A stretch of 14,372 nucleotides of DNA from assembly GCA_937886445.1 (NCBI GenBank), contig CALGBY010000081.1, positions 1 through 14,372 on the forward strand, written 5' to 3'. This DNA comes from an uncultured Clostridia bacterium. GTDB taxonomy: Bacteria > Bacillota > Clostridia > Christensenellales > Aristaeellaceae. Shown one piece after another: positions 5,809-13,973 of this stretch (the stretch's first letter is position 1; each line of letters opens with the position of its first letter). The notes beneath the pieces are model-generated. The model made no database searches. It was not told where the DNA came from and saw nothing but the letters and a program-made list of their open reading frames with translations. A program made the position numbers and the translations under genes.

Positions 5809-6862
5809 TCTTTGACCGTACCCCTTTCCAGCACATGTCCGCAGTTTGTTTTTGCAAGTAACGCAAACAGATCACATTGATCAAAATCAGGATCATCGCA
5901 AAGCAGTCCAGAAAAAAGGATATCGTTTGGATCTCTCCATTGATAAAGCATTCGATCATATTGATGATCACATACCCTAACAGAATCAATGACAAAGGCA
6001 TGATCCATTTTTTCAAAGGACCTTTCCCGCGGAAAAAGGAAACATTGGCAATGGCCAGTAATACAACAATGACAGCGCAGAAAACCAGCCTTGCAATTGC
6101 CAAGCCGTTCATGCTTACGATCTGCTGTCCGTACTCCCCGATTTCAATGGCGGTCACCGCAAACAGAACGGGATAGGAAAACAAAATAAAGTGGCGGGCA
6201 AAAAATTCCCGTTTCCCTACAAAGACCCAGCCATGATACAGCTTATCCTGATCCATTGCCGAAAGGATCCCGCCGGAGTCATTCACAAAACGGATCCCCT
6301 GAAAGCGGCGGAGATCGTGACGAAAAACGGTGGCATCATTTTCATACGTCAGGAAAAGAATCGCTCCGCCTTCCCAGATAAAGATCCAGGTGGTCAGATC
6401 AAACAAGGAAGTAATGATATCTGTGCTGATAGCCCCTTTTGCTCCATACCATCCATAACGCAGTCCGATAAACTCGATGATCATGGCCAAAGCACCGATG
6501 ACGATAAACAAGACAGATAACGCGATATCCTTTTTTCGATTTTCATCATAGTAATAATACGTATTTTCAACGGTTACCTGTATTGCTTTCAAAAGCTGCT
6601 GATGATCATATTCACCGTAGTCATTTACAGTCAGGCTGAAATCGACTGTGAATTCCTTGGGAATATCTTTCACAATATCCAGCAAATAATCGATCGCATC
6701 ATCGGAAATCACCGGTTTTCCGGGACGGCTGAGATGTTCATCAAGCAAGTCATCCGGCGTTTGATAATAAAGCGGGACAGTCGCGATCCCCTTCTCCAGA
6801 TCAAAATGAACATGGGATTCCATATTTTTGATCCGCTTTACAAGCCGTTTGCTGAGTTCCAT
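5795..6862 (-). CDS. Polytopic membrane protein, unknown family
   Basis: 355-residue protein with a soluble, acidic N-terminal domain (1-110). Hydrophobic segments follow at about 113-134, 150-171, 222-241, 253-277, 286-306 and 313-333, giving an expected six-helix membrane protein. The start at 6862 is chosen because GGGGG precedes the ATG by 4 nt; the frame continues 8 codons further without support. Its first 200 residues are paralogous to the whole of the next gene, with which it overlaps by 14 nt, and a secreted NlpC/P60 peptidase follows, so the three look like one envelope-related operon. No catalytic or binding motif was recognised. Function is unknown. Confidence 0.75.
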   Translation of the reverse strand: MELSKRLVKRIKNMESHVHFDLEKGIATVPLYYQTPDDLLDEHLSRPGKPVISDDAIDYLLDIVKDIPKEFTVDFSLTVNDYGEYDHQQLLKAIQVTVENTYYYYDENRKKDIALSVLFIVIGALAMIIEFIGLRYGWYGAKGAISTDIITSLFDLTTWIFIWEGGAILFLTYENDATVFRHDLRRFQGIRFVNDSGGILSAMDQDKLYHGWVFVGKREFFARHFILFSYPVLFAVTAIEIGEYGQQIVSMNGLAIARLVFCAVIVVLLAIANVSFFRGKGPLKKWIMPLSLILLGYVIINMIECFINGEIQTISFFLDCFAMILILINVICLRYLQKQTADMCWKGVRSKNEDQ

Positions 6863-6888
6863 AGATCCCCCTTTTTTGTTTCTCAACT

Positions 6889-6916
6889 GCCCGAAAAGGA
6901 TCGGGCTTTTCTTTGT
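6889..6916 (+). terminator. Hairpin with T-run, oriented to the plus strand
   Basis: GCCCGA (6889-6894) and TCGGGC (6901-6906) pair around a six-base loop and are followed by TTTTCTTT. As an intrinsic terminator this works only for plus-strand transcripts, yet both neighbouring genes are on the minus strand. It lies in the 78-bp gap between an amidohydrolase stop and the membrane-protein start, where the minus-strand form has no U-run. Confidence 0.45.
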
Positions 6917-6940
6917 CTCATAACAGATCCGGTTTTACGG

Positions 6941-8593
6941 TTAACCGTGATATACCTGTTTGCCTTCAAAATAGGTCTCCAGCAGTTTAATTTGGCATAT
7001 CTGCTTTGGGTCAACCTTGAACGGGCTTGCATCCGCGATCAGGAAATCCGCGTATTTTCCGACTTCAATGCTTCCGCGTTCCTGCTCAAGCTCAACCATC
7101 CACGCGCCATTGATCGTAAGCATTTCAAGGCCTTCCTGAACTGAAACATGCTTCTCGCGTTTGGCTACCGGATTCTTGTCTATTCTGTAATCGTTTCCCG
7201 TTACAAGAACACCCAGATATTCAAATACCGCCTGAGCATCATACGCTGTCCCGCACGGACGGTCTGTGGATGTTGCTGCCCGGATCCCATGCTGCGGGAA
7301 CTGTTCAACCGGATACTCGGCACGCAGCCGCTCAGCTCCGACCATTTTCTCCAAAGGATTCACATCACCGGCTTCAAGCCCGGCAGACCAGTTGCCCGCA
7401 AACGCAACACCGATCCCGTGATCAAAAATACGCGGATAATCCTCATCCCGAACCAGAGCCGCATGGCCGAGGCTGTTTCTGAATATCCTCCCGTTGATCT
7501 TCTCGGATTCTATGTAAGCATTGATCGCTTCATTCGATGCGGCATCCCCGTATACATGGGTATGGACAAGCATCCCGGCAGCATTTGCCTTGGTAACAAT
7601 GTCATTCATAACTTCCTGCTCCCAGATGCGCGTACCGTAGCTGCCATCAGAATACGGCTCCGAAACATACCCGGTCCGGCTCTCCACAACACCGTCCGCA
7701 AACAGCTTCACGAAGATCGGATAATAATGGTCTGAACGGTATTTGTTTTTCAGCACAGCCGCTTTCAGTATCCCCTCATTCCGGTCTTCAAAGGATTCAA
7801 TACAGTAGGCAGAGGCAAAAAGACAGGTCGCTTCTCCTTCTCTGTCCACAGAGGAGATCGCCCGGTACATAGCATCCGTCCCGTCAAGGTTTGTCCATGC
7901 GTCGTAGTGAGCGACATAGCCCATAGAATTCAAAAAACCCGCTGTATTCCTGACAGCCTGCTTATAGAGAGTATCGTTGAGGAAGGCGCCAAACACACGG
8001 TTGCGAACATAGGCACAGGCTTCGTCTCTTACCGTACCGACAGCAACACCGTTTTCGTCGCGGTGGATGGTCTCAACAGGAACAGGTGTATTCAAAACGC
8101 CCGCTTCCTCAAGGCACTTCGTGTTGCACCATCCGCCGTGCAGGGATGCCTCAGAAATATAGACCGGGATATCCGGAAATGCCCCATCCAGAAGCTGTCT
8201 GGTCAGCTTCACCCCGCCGATGATCAGTTCTGAAGCATACGGATATGCATAGATGCCTTTCTCATCGGGATGGGCTTTTCTCCAGCTTTGCAGATCCGCT
8301 ATGTAGTCCTCCGGCTGCTTCAGCACCCGGCCATCCGGGGTGTCCTTCATGGTATCAAGATAACAGCCCAGTTTAAAAGCGCCTTCGGAAATATAATGCC
8401 CGTGTGCTTCGATCCCGCCCGGCATTGCAAACGCCGCATGGATGACCTTCGTCTCACTGCCTTCGTATTCTTTCGCGCCATCGGCACTTCCAACGTAGAC
8501 AAATTTTCCGTTCTTCACCGCGAATGCCCGGGCGGTGTTATGTTCCGCGTCAGAGGTGTATATTTCCCCGTAAACAACGATATCTGCAAACAT
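6941..8593 (-). CDS. Amidohydrolase family 3 (YtcJ-like) metal-dependent hydrolase
   Basis: 550-residue cytoplasmic enzyme of the amidohydrolase superfamily, Amidohydro_3 branch, which hydrolyses C-N bonds (for example N-formyl or N-acyl groups). Expected metal and catalytic positions: His64 and His66 in EAHGHY, Lys296 in FVKLFADG, His346 in HTHVYGD, His377 in LGHA, and Asp444 in TSTDRP. The C-terminal closing strand GSIEVGKYADFLIAD (507-521) is typical. The first block reads GGIEAHGHY rather than the common GFIDSHVH. The ATG at 8593 has AAGGAG about 9 nt upstream. It is 45 bp behind another amidohydrolase and is likely cotranscribed with it. Length is normal for the family. A 12-bp palindrome ACGGTTAACCGT covers its stop codon. 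The substrate cannot be deduced. Confidence 0.87.
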   Translation of the reverse strand: MFADIVVYGEIYTSDAEHNTARAFAVKNGKFVYVGSADGAKEYEGSETKVIHAAFAMPGGIEAHGHYISEGAFKLGCYLDTMKDTPDGRVLKQPEDYIADLQSWRKAHPDEKGIYAYPYASELIIGGVKLTRQLLDGAFPDIPVYISEASLHGGWCNTKCLEEAGVLNTPVPVETIHRDENGVAVGTVRDEACAYVRNRVFGAFLNDTLYKQAVRNTAGFLNSMGYVAHYDAWTNLDGTDAMYRAISSVDREGEATCLFASAYCIESFEDRNEGILKAAVLKNKYRSDHYYPIFVKLFADGVVESRTGYVSEPYSDGSYGTRIWEQEVMNDIVTKANAAGMLVHTHVYGDAASNEAINAYIESEKINGRIFRNSLGHAALVRDEDYPRIFDHGIGVAFAGNWSAGLEAGDVNPLEKMVGAERLRAEYPVEQFPQHGIRAATSTDRPCGTAYDAQAVFEYLGVLVTGNDYRIDKNPVAKREKHVSVQEGLEMLTINGAWMVELEQERGSIEVGKYADFLIADASPFKVDPKQICQIKLLETYFEGKQVYHG

Positions 8594-8638
8594 AAGCGCA
8601 TCTCCTTCTGTGAATCATAAATCCCTGTCAGACAGAAA

Positions 8639-10336
8639 TCATATTCTTTTTCCTTCAAAATAGACACATTCCGTGTCGATATTCCAGATTTCTTCCGGCT
8701 TCATGGCAAATATATCATCCTTCAGCACGACCAGGTTCGCGTCCTTGCCGGTTTCAATGGAACCGAGGCGATGGTTCAGGCGCATACGGATCGAATTGGT
8801 TACTGTATAGCCATGGATCATCTGTTCCAGCGTAAGCCGGGCGCTCTTCGGAGGCCGGCCGCCGTCCTCGTAATAACGGTCATGGTCGACTTCATCCGTA
8901 TCTCCCGGGAAAAGCCGCGTCATGCCGACCTGGATCCCTGTGAAAGGATTAAGAAGGTGCTTCTCGGTCGCCTCGATGACATCGCTGGAAAAGCCAACGT
9001 GTTCGCCGTCCGCAATGATCTGCGTATAGTCATGCAGCCGTCTCCAGCGTTCCAGACCGAGCTGCTCCATGTGCGTGGCGGAGCCCATTCCGCTCCAGAT
9101 CGGCGTGGTATCCATGAACATACCCAGCCGGTGGATACGGTGGATCTCGTCCGGATGGATGATCTCGCAATGCGCGGGCGTGACATAGATGCACCAGTCA
9201 TCACCGCAGATTTTCTGCGCCGCTTCGCAGGCGTCGCAGATCATGCGCAGGCTTCCGTCGCATACACAGTGGATATGCAGGTCAAGCCTCTCCTTGTTGA
9301 GACGAACCATCAGCTTCGTCATTTCTTCAACATTGCAATGACAGCCGGTACCGAAGTTCTTCCCCTCCGGATCGCTGCTGAACGGTTCAACAGTCAGAAC
9401 ATCTCCGAACTCAATGGAACCATCCATAAAATACTTGACGATGTTGCAGCGGATATGATCGGTTGTAAATTTCTTCTGCCAGTCCCGGATCGTTGCGATA
9501 GTCTCTTCGATCGCTTCGTCATTCATGACAGGAAGGACACAGGTGGCCTCATAGTGCATGTTCAGCTCGCCCTTCATATCCTTCTCATAAAGATATTTCA
9601 GATCTCCCGCCGAGTCAGTCGCGCCGTCCATACAGACCGAGACGCCGTAATGCCGGAAGGTGTCGAAGAAGGGACCCGCCAGTTCATCAGTCATCCCGTC
9701 CGGATAGGCAAAACCGGATTTTTCATAGATCCCTTTATCATACGGAAGCATCGCCTGCTGCGCCCAGCCGGTATAGTTGCCGTTTGCATCCTTCGCGAAG
9801 TACGGCTCCGCTATGGGACTGCCGTTGCGCGGAATGCCGTTTTTATCCTTCAGCATCTCCAATGCCACATCATTATACAGGCATCCGTGTCCGCTGTTGT
9901 CTTCAATACGGGCGGGGCGGTCTGAAATGATCTCATTCAGACGCTTGTTGTTCGGCCCTTCCGGGCCATACCATTCATTCAGATAGCGTGTATAGACGAA
10001 ATAGGGACATTGCTCCTTCGGATAGAGCATCGCAAATTTCTTAATGTCCTCATACATTTCGTCTTCATTTTGCGTCTCCGCACCATGAAGGACCCAGGCG
10101 GTTTTCGACATCATTGCCGGATGCGTATGCCCTTCGATCAGCCCCGGCAGCACAGTTTTTCCGCCAAGGTCCACGGTGTCAAATTCCCTGCCCCAATGGA
10201 ACAGGGCATAAGCGCGAACATCTTTGGTACTGCCGACATGCGCAAAATGCTTACCGTCCACGGCGACCGCCTCCGCCCACGGATTGCGCCTGTCCTCGGT
10301 GTAGATCTTACCGTTCACAAGGATCTTTCTGTCCAT
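8639..10336 (-). CDS. Amidohydrolase family 3 (YtcJ-like) metal-dependent hydrolase
   Basis: 565-residue cytoplasmic amidohydrolase of the Amidohydro_3 branch. Visible positions: His70 and His72 in GLIEGHTHP, Lys301 in NIVKYFMDGS, His356 and Asp360 in HIHCVCD, His389 in TPAHCEI, and Asp452 in GFSSDV. The family's closing segment GSIETGKDANLVVLKDD is at 525-541. It is unusually rich in Cys for a hydrolase of this type. The ATG at 10336 follows GAGGAGA by about 7 nt. It is clearly diverged from the two neighbouring amidohydrolases, so this is an old paralogous array rather than a recent duplication. A MITE-like element lies in the spacer just upstream (10362-10529), between this gene and the third hydrolase, so it may rely on its own or an element-borne promoter. 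Confidence 0.87.
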   Translation of the reverse strand: MDRKILVNGKIYTEDRRNPWAEAVAVDGKHFAHVGSTKDVRAYALFHWGREFDTVDLGGKTVLPGLIEGHTHPAMMSKTAWVLHGAETQNEDEMYEDIKKFAMLYPKEQCPYFVYTRYLNEWYGPEGPNNKRLNEIISDRPARIEDNSGHGCLYNDVALEMLKDKNGIPRNGSPIAEPYFAKDANGNYTGWAQQAMLPYDKGIYEKSGFAYPDGMTDELAGPFFDTFRHYGVSVCMDGATDSAGDLKYLYEKDMKGELNMHYEATCVLPVMNDEAIEETIATIRDWQKKFTTDHIRCNIVKYFMDGSIEFGDVLTVEPFSSDPEGKNFGTGCHCNVEEMTKLMVRLNKERLDLHIHCVCDGSLRMICDACEAAQKICGDDWCIYVTPAHCEIIHPDEIHRIHRLGMFMDTTPIWSGMGSATHMEQLGLERWRRLHDYTQIIADGEHVGFSSDVIEATEKHLLNPFTGIQVGMTRLFPGDTDEVDHDRYYEDGGRPPKSARLTLEQMIHGYTVTNSIRMRLNHRLGSIETGKDANLVVLKDDIFAMKPEEIWNIDTECVYFEGKRI

Positions 10337-10361
10337 GTTTTTGTCTCCTCAGCAATTATTT

Positions 10362-10529
10362 TTAAGGCAAGACCGCACAAATGAGTTAGTGCGATAGCGA
10401 GTGAATTTTTCAACAGATTCGCTTGCAGAAATTGAAGGTTTACTGAATGTAAATCGAAATTTCTGCAAGATGAAGATGTTGGAAAAGACACCGTTCAGCG
10501 TGCTGACGAATTGTGCGGTATTGCCTTAA
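10362..10529. repeat. MITE-like element with 19-bp terminal inverted repeats
   Basis: A 168-bp non-coding element. The left end TTAAGGCAAGACCGCACAA (10362-10380) and the right end TTGTGCGGTATTGCCTTAA (10511-10529) are inverted repeats matching at 18 of 19 positions. Inside, a perfect 12-bp stem CTTGCAGAAATT (10422-10433) and AATTTCTGCAAG (10458-10469) closes a 24-nt loop. It occupies nearly all of the gap between two amidohydrolase genes, 25 bp before one start codon and 7 bp after the other stop. No transposase is present. The TTAA at each end may include a target duplication. Its ends differ from those of the element at 48-200, yet the loop is nearly identical. Confidence 0.75.
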
Positions 10530-10536
10530 GTAGTCT

Positions 10537-12204
10537 TCAGTTCATTCTGACGCCTTTATAGAACACTTCTTCGGGAACGATATCTTTCATTCCCTCTACA
10601 GGAACTTCCAGAAGATTTTCCTTCAGAACAAGGTAATCCGCGTCCTTGCCGACCTCAATGGAGCCTTTGGTCTTTTCCAGGCGAAGCTGCTTCGCGCCGT
10701 TAATGGTATAGCCCAGCAGCATCTGTTCAACAGTCATGCACTCGCTCTCCGGCGGATAGAATTCCGTCGCGGAATAATCGCCGGGAACGGGAGACAGACT
10801 GACATCCCTGCGAAGGATGCCGATTTCCATGCCGAGGAACGGACTCCACGCGCCGAAATCACCGAACGCGATATTATCGCTGGAGAAGGTGACCAGGGTA
10901 CCGTTTCTCCACATCATGCCGCTCTTGTTCAGATTGCGACCGCGTTTTTCTCCCAGAAGCTCGACAGCAGCGCGAACGCCGCCGGGAATGGAACTTCCGC
11001 CGTGCCAGGACGGGGTATAGTTGGCAATGACACCGAGAGGCGCAAGGCGCATGATATCCTCATCGCGGACAATGCCGAGGTGGGCGACCGTGACATTAAT
11101 GAGCAGCTTTCCGCCGATCTCCTTCTGAGCAAGCTCGACAGCATCCAGCACAGTCTTTACGGCAAGCTCGCCGACGGTATGCGCATGGAAATCGATACCT
11201 TCTCTGTTCAGACGGACGAGCAATCTGGAGAGGGTCACTTCATCGGTGATCCTGCCGCCGCAGCTTCCGTCATCATACGGATCGATGACAGCCGCGGAGC
11301 GTCCGCTTTCGATGCCGTCCATCATGATCTTCATGATGCGGCAGCGTACATGTTCGGTATGATACTTGCGGTCCATCGCCCTGAGGGTCCTCACACAGCT
11401 CCGGATATGACGGGGATCCATGATCATATAGCTGCTTTCGACCGTCACAGGCAGCTTGCCTTCCCTGTCCATATCGCAAAGCGTTTTCAAAACACGGTCA
11501 TGATAATGGACGTTCTCAGGCGTTCCGGCTTCGTACACACATGTGATCCCCATTTTCACGCAGAAATCAATAAACCGCTGCAAAGCGGCGCGGAGCTGAT
11601 CTTCCGTTATATCCTTCGCATGACCCATATTGAAGGGCTGGAACGCGGCTTCGGTGGCAAAGCCGGTCAGTCTTCCGTTCTCATCTTTGTCATAGCGGCT
11701 GAGGCCCTCGGAAATATCCTCCACATCGTCCGTCAGGTTGAAATCATGCAGCACCTTGGAATTGACCCATCCGCTGTGTCCGACGGCTTCCACAATGACG
11801 ATCTGCGATTCTGTACTGATCTGATCCAGATCCCAACAGGTCAGCTTTTCGCCATGGAGATAGAAGAAGCCGAGAATGAACTTATAGATGGGCCTGCCGG
11901 GATCAGCTTCTATATACCCGCGGATAAAATCCAGACATTCCTGCTTACTGTCGCATAGGATCGGTACGATCTCCGGTGTATACTCAAAGGCCGTATCGAT
12001 CGCGATATGCACATGGGAATCAATGATGCCGGGCATGACGAATTTTCCGCCCAGATCGACGACCTCTCCCTCGTAGTCCTTCAGTCCCTCCTCATCCCCG
12101 ACATAGACGAATTTTCCGTCCTTCACCGCAAAAGCGGAAGCGTGAAAATTTCTGGCCGCGGATGTGAAAACACTCGCATTTTTGATGATCCTGTCAACCT
12201 TCAT
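10537..12204 (-). CDS. Amidohydrolase family 3 (YtcJ-like) metal-dependent hydrolase
   Basis: 555-residue cytoplasmic amidohydrolase of the Amidohydro_3 branch. Positions: His64 and His66 in IIDSHVHI, Lys292 in IMKIMMDG, His342 in HTVGE, His375 in VAHLG, and Asp443 in TFSSDN. The closing segment is KGSIEVGKDADYLVLKE. In the usual HAxGD block the Asp is Glu346. The start at 12204 follows AAGGAG by 9 nt. The frame runs on to 12342, but those 46 codons cross an AT-rich leader with a palindrome and show no protein character, so they are left out. It is the closest of the three hydrolases to the esterase gene (242-bp gap) and probably the first gene of the hydrolase run. Family is firm, substrate unknown. 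Confidence 0.87.
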   Translation of the reverse strand: MKVDRIIKNASVFTSAARNFHASAFAVKDGKFVYVGDEEGLKDYEGEVVDLGGKFVMPGIIDSHVHIAIDTAFEYTPEIVPILCDSKQECLDFIRGYIEADPGRPIYKFILGFFYLHGEKLTCWDLDQISTESQIVIVEAVGHSGWVNSKVLHDFNLTDDVEDISEGLSRYDKDENGRLTGFATEAAFQPFNMGHAKDITEDQLRAALQRFIDFCVKMGITCVYEAGTPENVHYHDRVLKTLCDMDREGKLPVTVESSYMIMDPRHIRSCVRTLRAMDRKYHTEHVRCRIMKIMMDGIESGRSAAVIDPYDDGSCGGRITDEVTLSRLLVRLNREGIDFHAHTVGELAVKTVLDAVELAQKEIGGKLLINVTVAHLGIVRDEDIMRLAPLGVIANYTPSWHGGSSIPGGVRAAVELLGEKRGRNLNKSGMMWRNGTLVTFSSDNIAFGDFGAWSPFLGMEIGILRRDVSLSPVPGDYSATEFYPPESECMTVEQMLLGYTINGAKQLRLEKTKGSIEVGKDADYLVLKENLLEVPVEGMKDIVPEEVFYKGVRMN

Positions 12205-12243
12205 GATATCTGTCTCCTTCTTAATTAATGATTTGTTTTTAAC

Positions 12244-12260
12244 CGGTTTTTCTAAAACCG
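12244..12260. promoter_or_regulatory. 17-bp operator-like palindrome upstream of an amidohydrolase
   Basis: CGGTTTT (12244-12250) and AAAACCG (12254-12260) are a perfect inverted repeat around TCT, 40 bp upstream of the amidohydrolase start at 12204. A TTGAAA box (minus strand, 12261-12266) directly abuts it, so the palindrome fills the place of a 17-bp promoter spacer. The -10 match on the other side (GTTAAA) is weak. It looks like a repressor or activator site for the hydrolase genes. Confidence 0.4.
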
Positions 12261-12446
12261 TTTCAATTAATGGTATTTTTTCAGACGCTTCCTTTGTTCT
12301 TGCCGGGCTTTCCTGGAATTTGCTCACGATGGCGGGGTTCACCGCCGAATATCCGTGAAAGGATCTGATTGCTGAGTTCCTTTATTTTTCTTTTGTCTTT
12401 CAAACATATAGATTTCTCTCCTGTTTCTTTTCGGTTGCCGTTTCAG

Positions 12447-13973
12447 TCAACAGACCCGCTTTGAAGAGCCGTTTCCAAGCCTTTTAGCCCATGACATCAT
12501 CAGGTCTTCTCTTCTGGCGAGAATGTCCTTCTGCATGCCGATCTCATCGGAGAATACCATCGTCATTCGGTTGTCGCCGGAGAATTTCATCCATTCGTGA
12601 TTTACGGAAGAAGGGTTGCCGTTCCTGGCAAAATTGACCCACATCTCTTTGATCTCGTGACGGAATTCACATTCCCTCGGATAGAAGATTTCGCCAAGAT
12701 GATTGAAGGGATTATCAAACAGATACGGAAGCTCTGCGCCGTGCTGAACGCCCACCAGTTCATCCAGCTCCGGTTTTTCAACATAATACATGTATGTATT
12801 TCCGCCTGCCGCAGAATGTTTGATTGCCATGCTTGTATTGCCGGCACGGAAATTGAGGTCAGCACCGTACTGCTGCAGTCGTTCCAGCTCGTCTTCTTCG
12901 GCCAACGTCTCCATAAAGCGATCATAGAGCACCTTTTCCTCATCATTCAGGAGGGTTCTGTCCTTGCGGGCGATCCAGCGAAGTGTTTCCATAAAGGGCT
13001 CCATGCCGCCTTCGATCGCCATAAAATATTTTACTTCGTCACGGTTCGAGCCAATCAGCATATCGATCTTCGCTCGCTTTTCATCGCCCCACATATCATA
13101 CATGACCGCACGGTCCTCAGGCAGGATCACACCATCCAAGAGCGGGAAGTTGGCAGCTCCCAGCATGTTTTTCGAATCCGTGGCAACTGCTTTCAGGATG
13201 GCCTCCAGAAGTTCCTCTGTTGTCAGCTTCAGCAGTTCGTCCATTGTTTCGCAGCCGGCAGCATGGAGGAAGTTTTCCGTCACGTGCATTCCATGCTCCA
13301 TCGTGTCACAGTAGGCAACGTTCGCGCTTTGCGCAATGATCCGTCGGAAGAGCCCATCGCTGCCATCTATCAGCGGCAGGAATGTGCAGCTTGCGGAGCC
13401 CGCGGATTCACCGAAGATCGTCACGTTATCGGGATCGCCGCCAAAGCTGGCAATGTTCTTCTGAATCCAGCGCAGCGCTTCCAGCTGATCCAGCAGGCCA
13501 AGGTTCGTTGCATCCTTGTAGTTTTCACCACCCGGCACCTTTTCAAAGTTCATGAAGCCCATGAAGCCAAGCCGGTAATCAATTGTAACAAACAGCACGT
13601 CCGGATAGAGTTTAGCGATATTCGACATGTCATAGAGAGGCTGCGCCTGTGATTCCGTCACAAACCCGCCCCCATGGATCCAGACCATAACCGGCTTCTT
13701 CTTATCTTCACAGGTTTTGTTACAGTATACGTTCAGAACAAGGCAGTCTTCTCCGAATTCGGCGCGTCCCTCAGAATCATTGTTCGGTCCCAGAGGAATG
13801 GGACCAAATCTGATCGCTTCATAGGTGCCGTTGTCATCCGCCGCGGGAAGAGCCTTCTTCCAGCGTAGATTTCCGACCGGCTGCGTCGCGTAGGGAATTC
13901 CTCGCCAGATGATCAGGCTTTCAGACTCATCACCAATGAAATGACCGTTGCTGCATTTTACCACTCTATTCAT
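12447..13973 (-). CDS. Type-B carboxylesterase (COesterase, PnbA-like)
   Basis: 508-residue cytoplasmic alpha/beta-hydrolase that cleaves carboxylic esters. Signatures in order: RGIPYATQPVGNLRW near the N-terminus, EDCLVLNVY (75-83), oxyanion loop HGGGF (100-104), GGDPDNVTIFGESAGSAS with nucleophile Ser190, acid Glu313 in GSNRDE, and catalytic His411 in VQHGAELPYLFDN. All three catalytic residues are present and the length is normal for bacterial p-nitrobenzyl-esterase-like enzymes. No signal peptide is seen. The ATG at 13973 follows AAAGAGGA by about 6 nt. It is upstream of, and on the same strand as, three amidohydrolases, separated by a 242-bp gap, so it may share their physiological role without sharing one transcript. 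The natural substrate is unknown. Confidence 0.92.
   Translation of the reverse strand: MNRVVKCSNGHFIGDESESLIIWRGIPYATQPVGNLRWKKALPAADDNGTYEAIRFGPIPLGPNNDSEGRAEFGEDCLVLNVYCNKTCEDKKKPVMVWIHGGGFVTESQAQPLYDMSNIAKLYPDVLFVTIDYRLGFMGFMNFEKVPGGENYKDATNLGLLDQLEALRWIQKNIASFGGDPDNVTIFGESAGSASCTFLPLIDGSDGLFRRIIAQSANVAYCDTMEHGMHVTENFLHAAGCETMDELLKLTTEELLEAILKAVATDSKNMLGAANFPLLDGVILPEDRAVMYDMWGDEKRAKIDMLIGSNRDEVKYFMAIEGGMEPFMETLRWIARKDRTLLNDEEKVLYDRFMETLAEEDELERLQQYGADLNFRAGNTSMAIKHSAAGGNTYMYYVEKPELDELVGVQHGAELPYLFDNPFNHLGEIFYPRECEFRHEIKEMWVNFARNGNPSSVNHEWMKFSGDNRMTMVFSDEIGMQKDILARREDLMMSWAKRLGNGSSKRVC

Noticed and set aside
8771..9925. Long plus-strand open frame of 384 codons
   Set aside because: It lies wholly opposite a catalytically complete amidohydrolase. 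The length follows from codon bias of the true gene, and no start site or domain is visible.
12597..13652. Plus-strand open frame of 351 codons opposite the esterase
   Set aside because: Antisense shadow of a carboxylesterase with all catalytic residues present. The translation has no family features.
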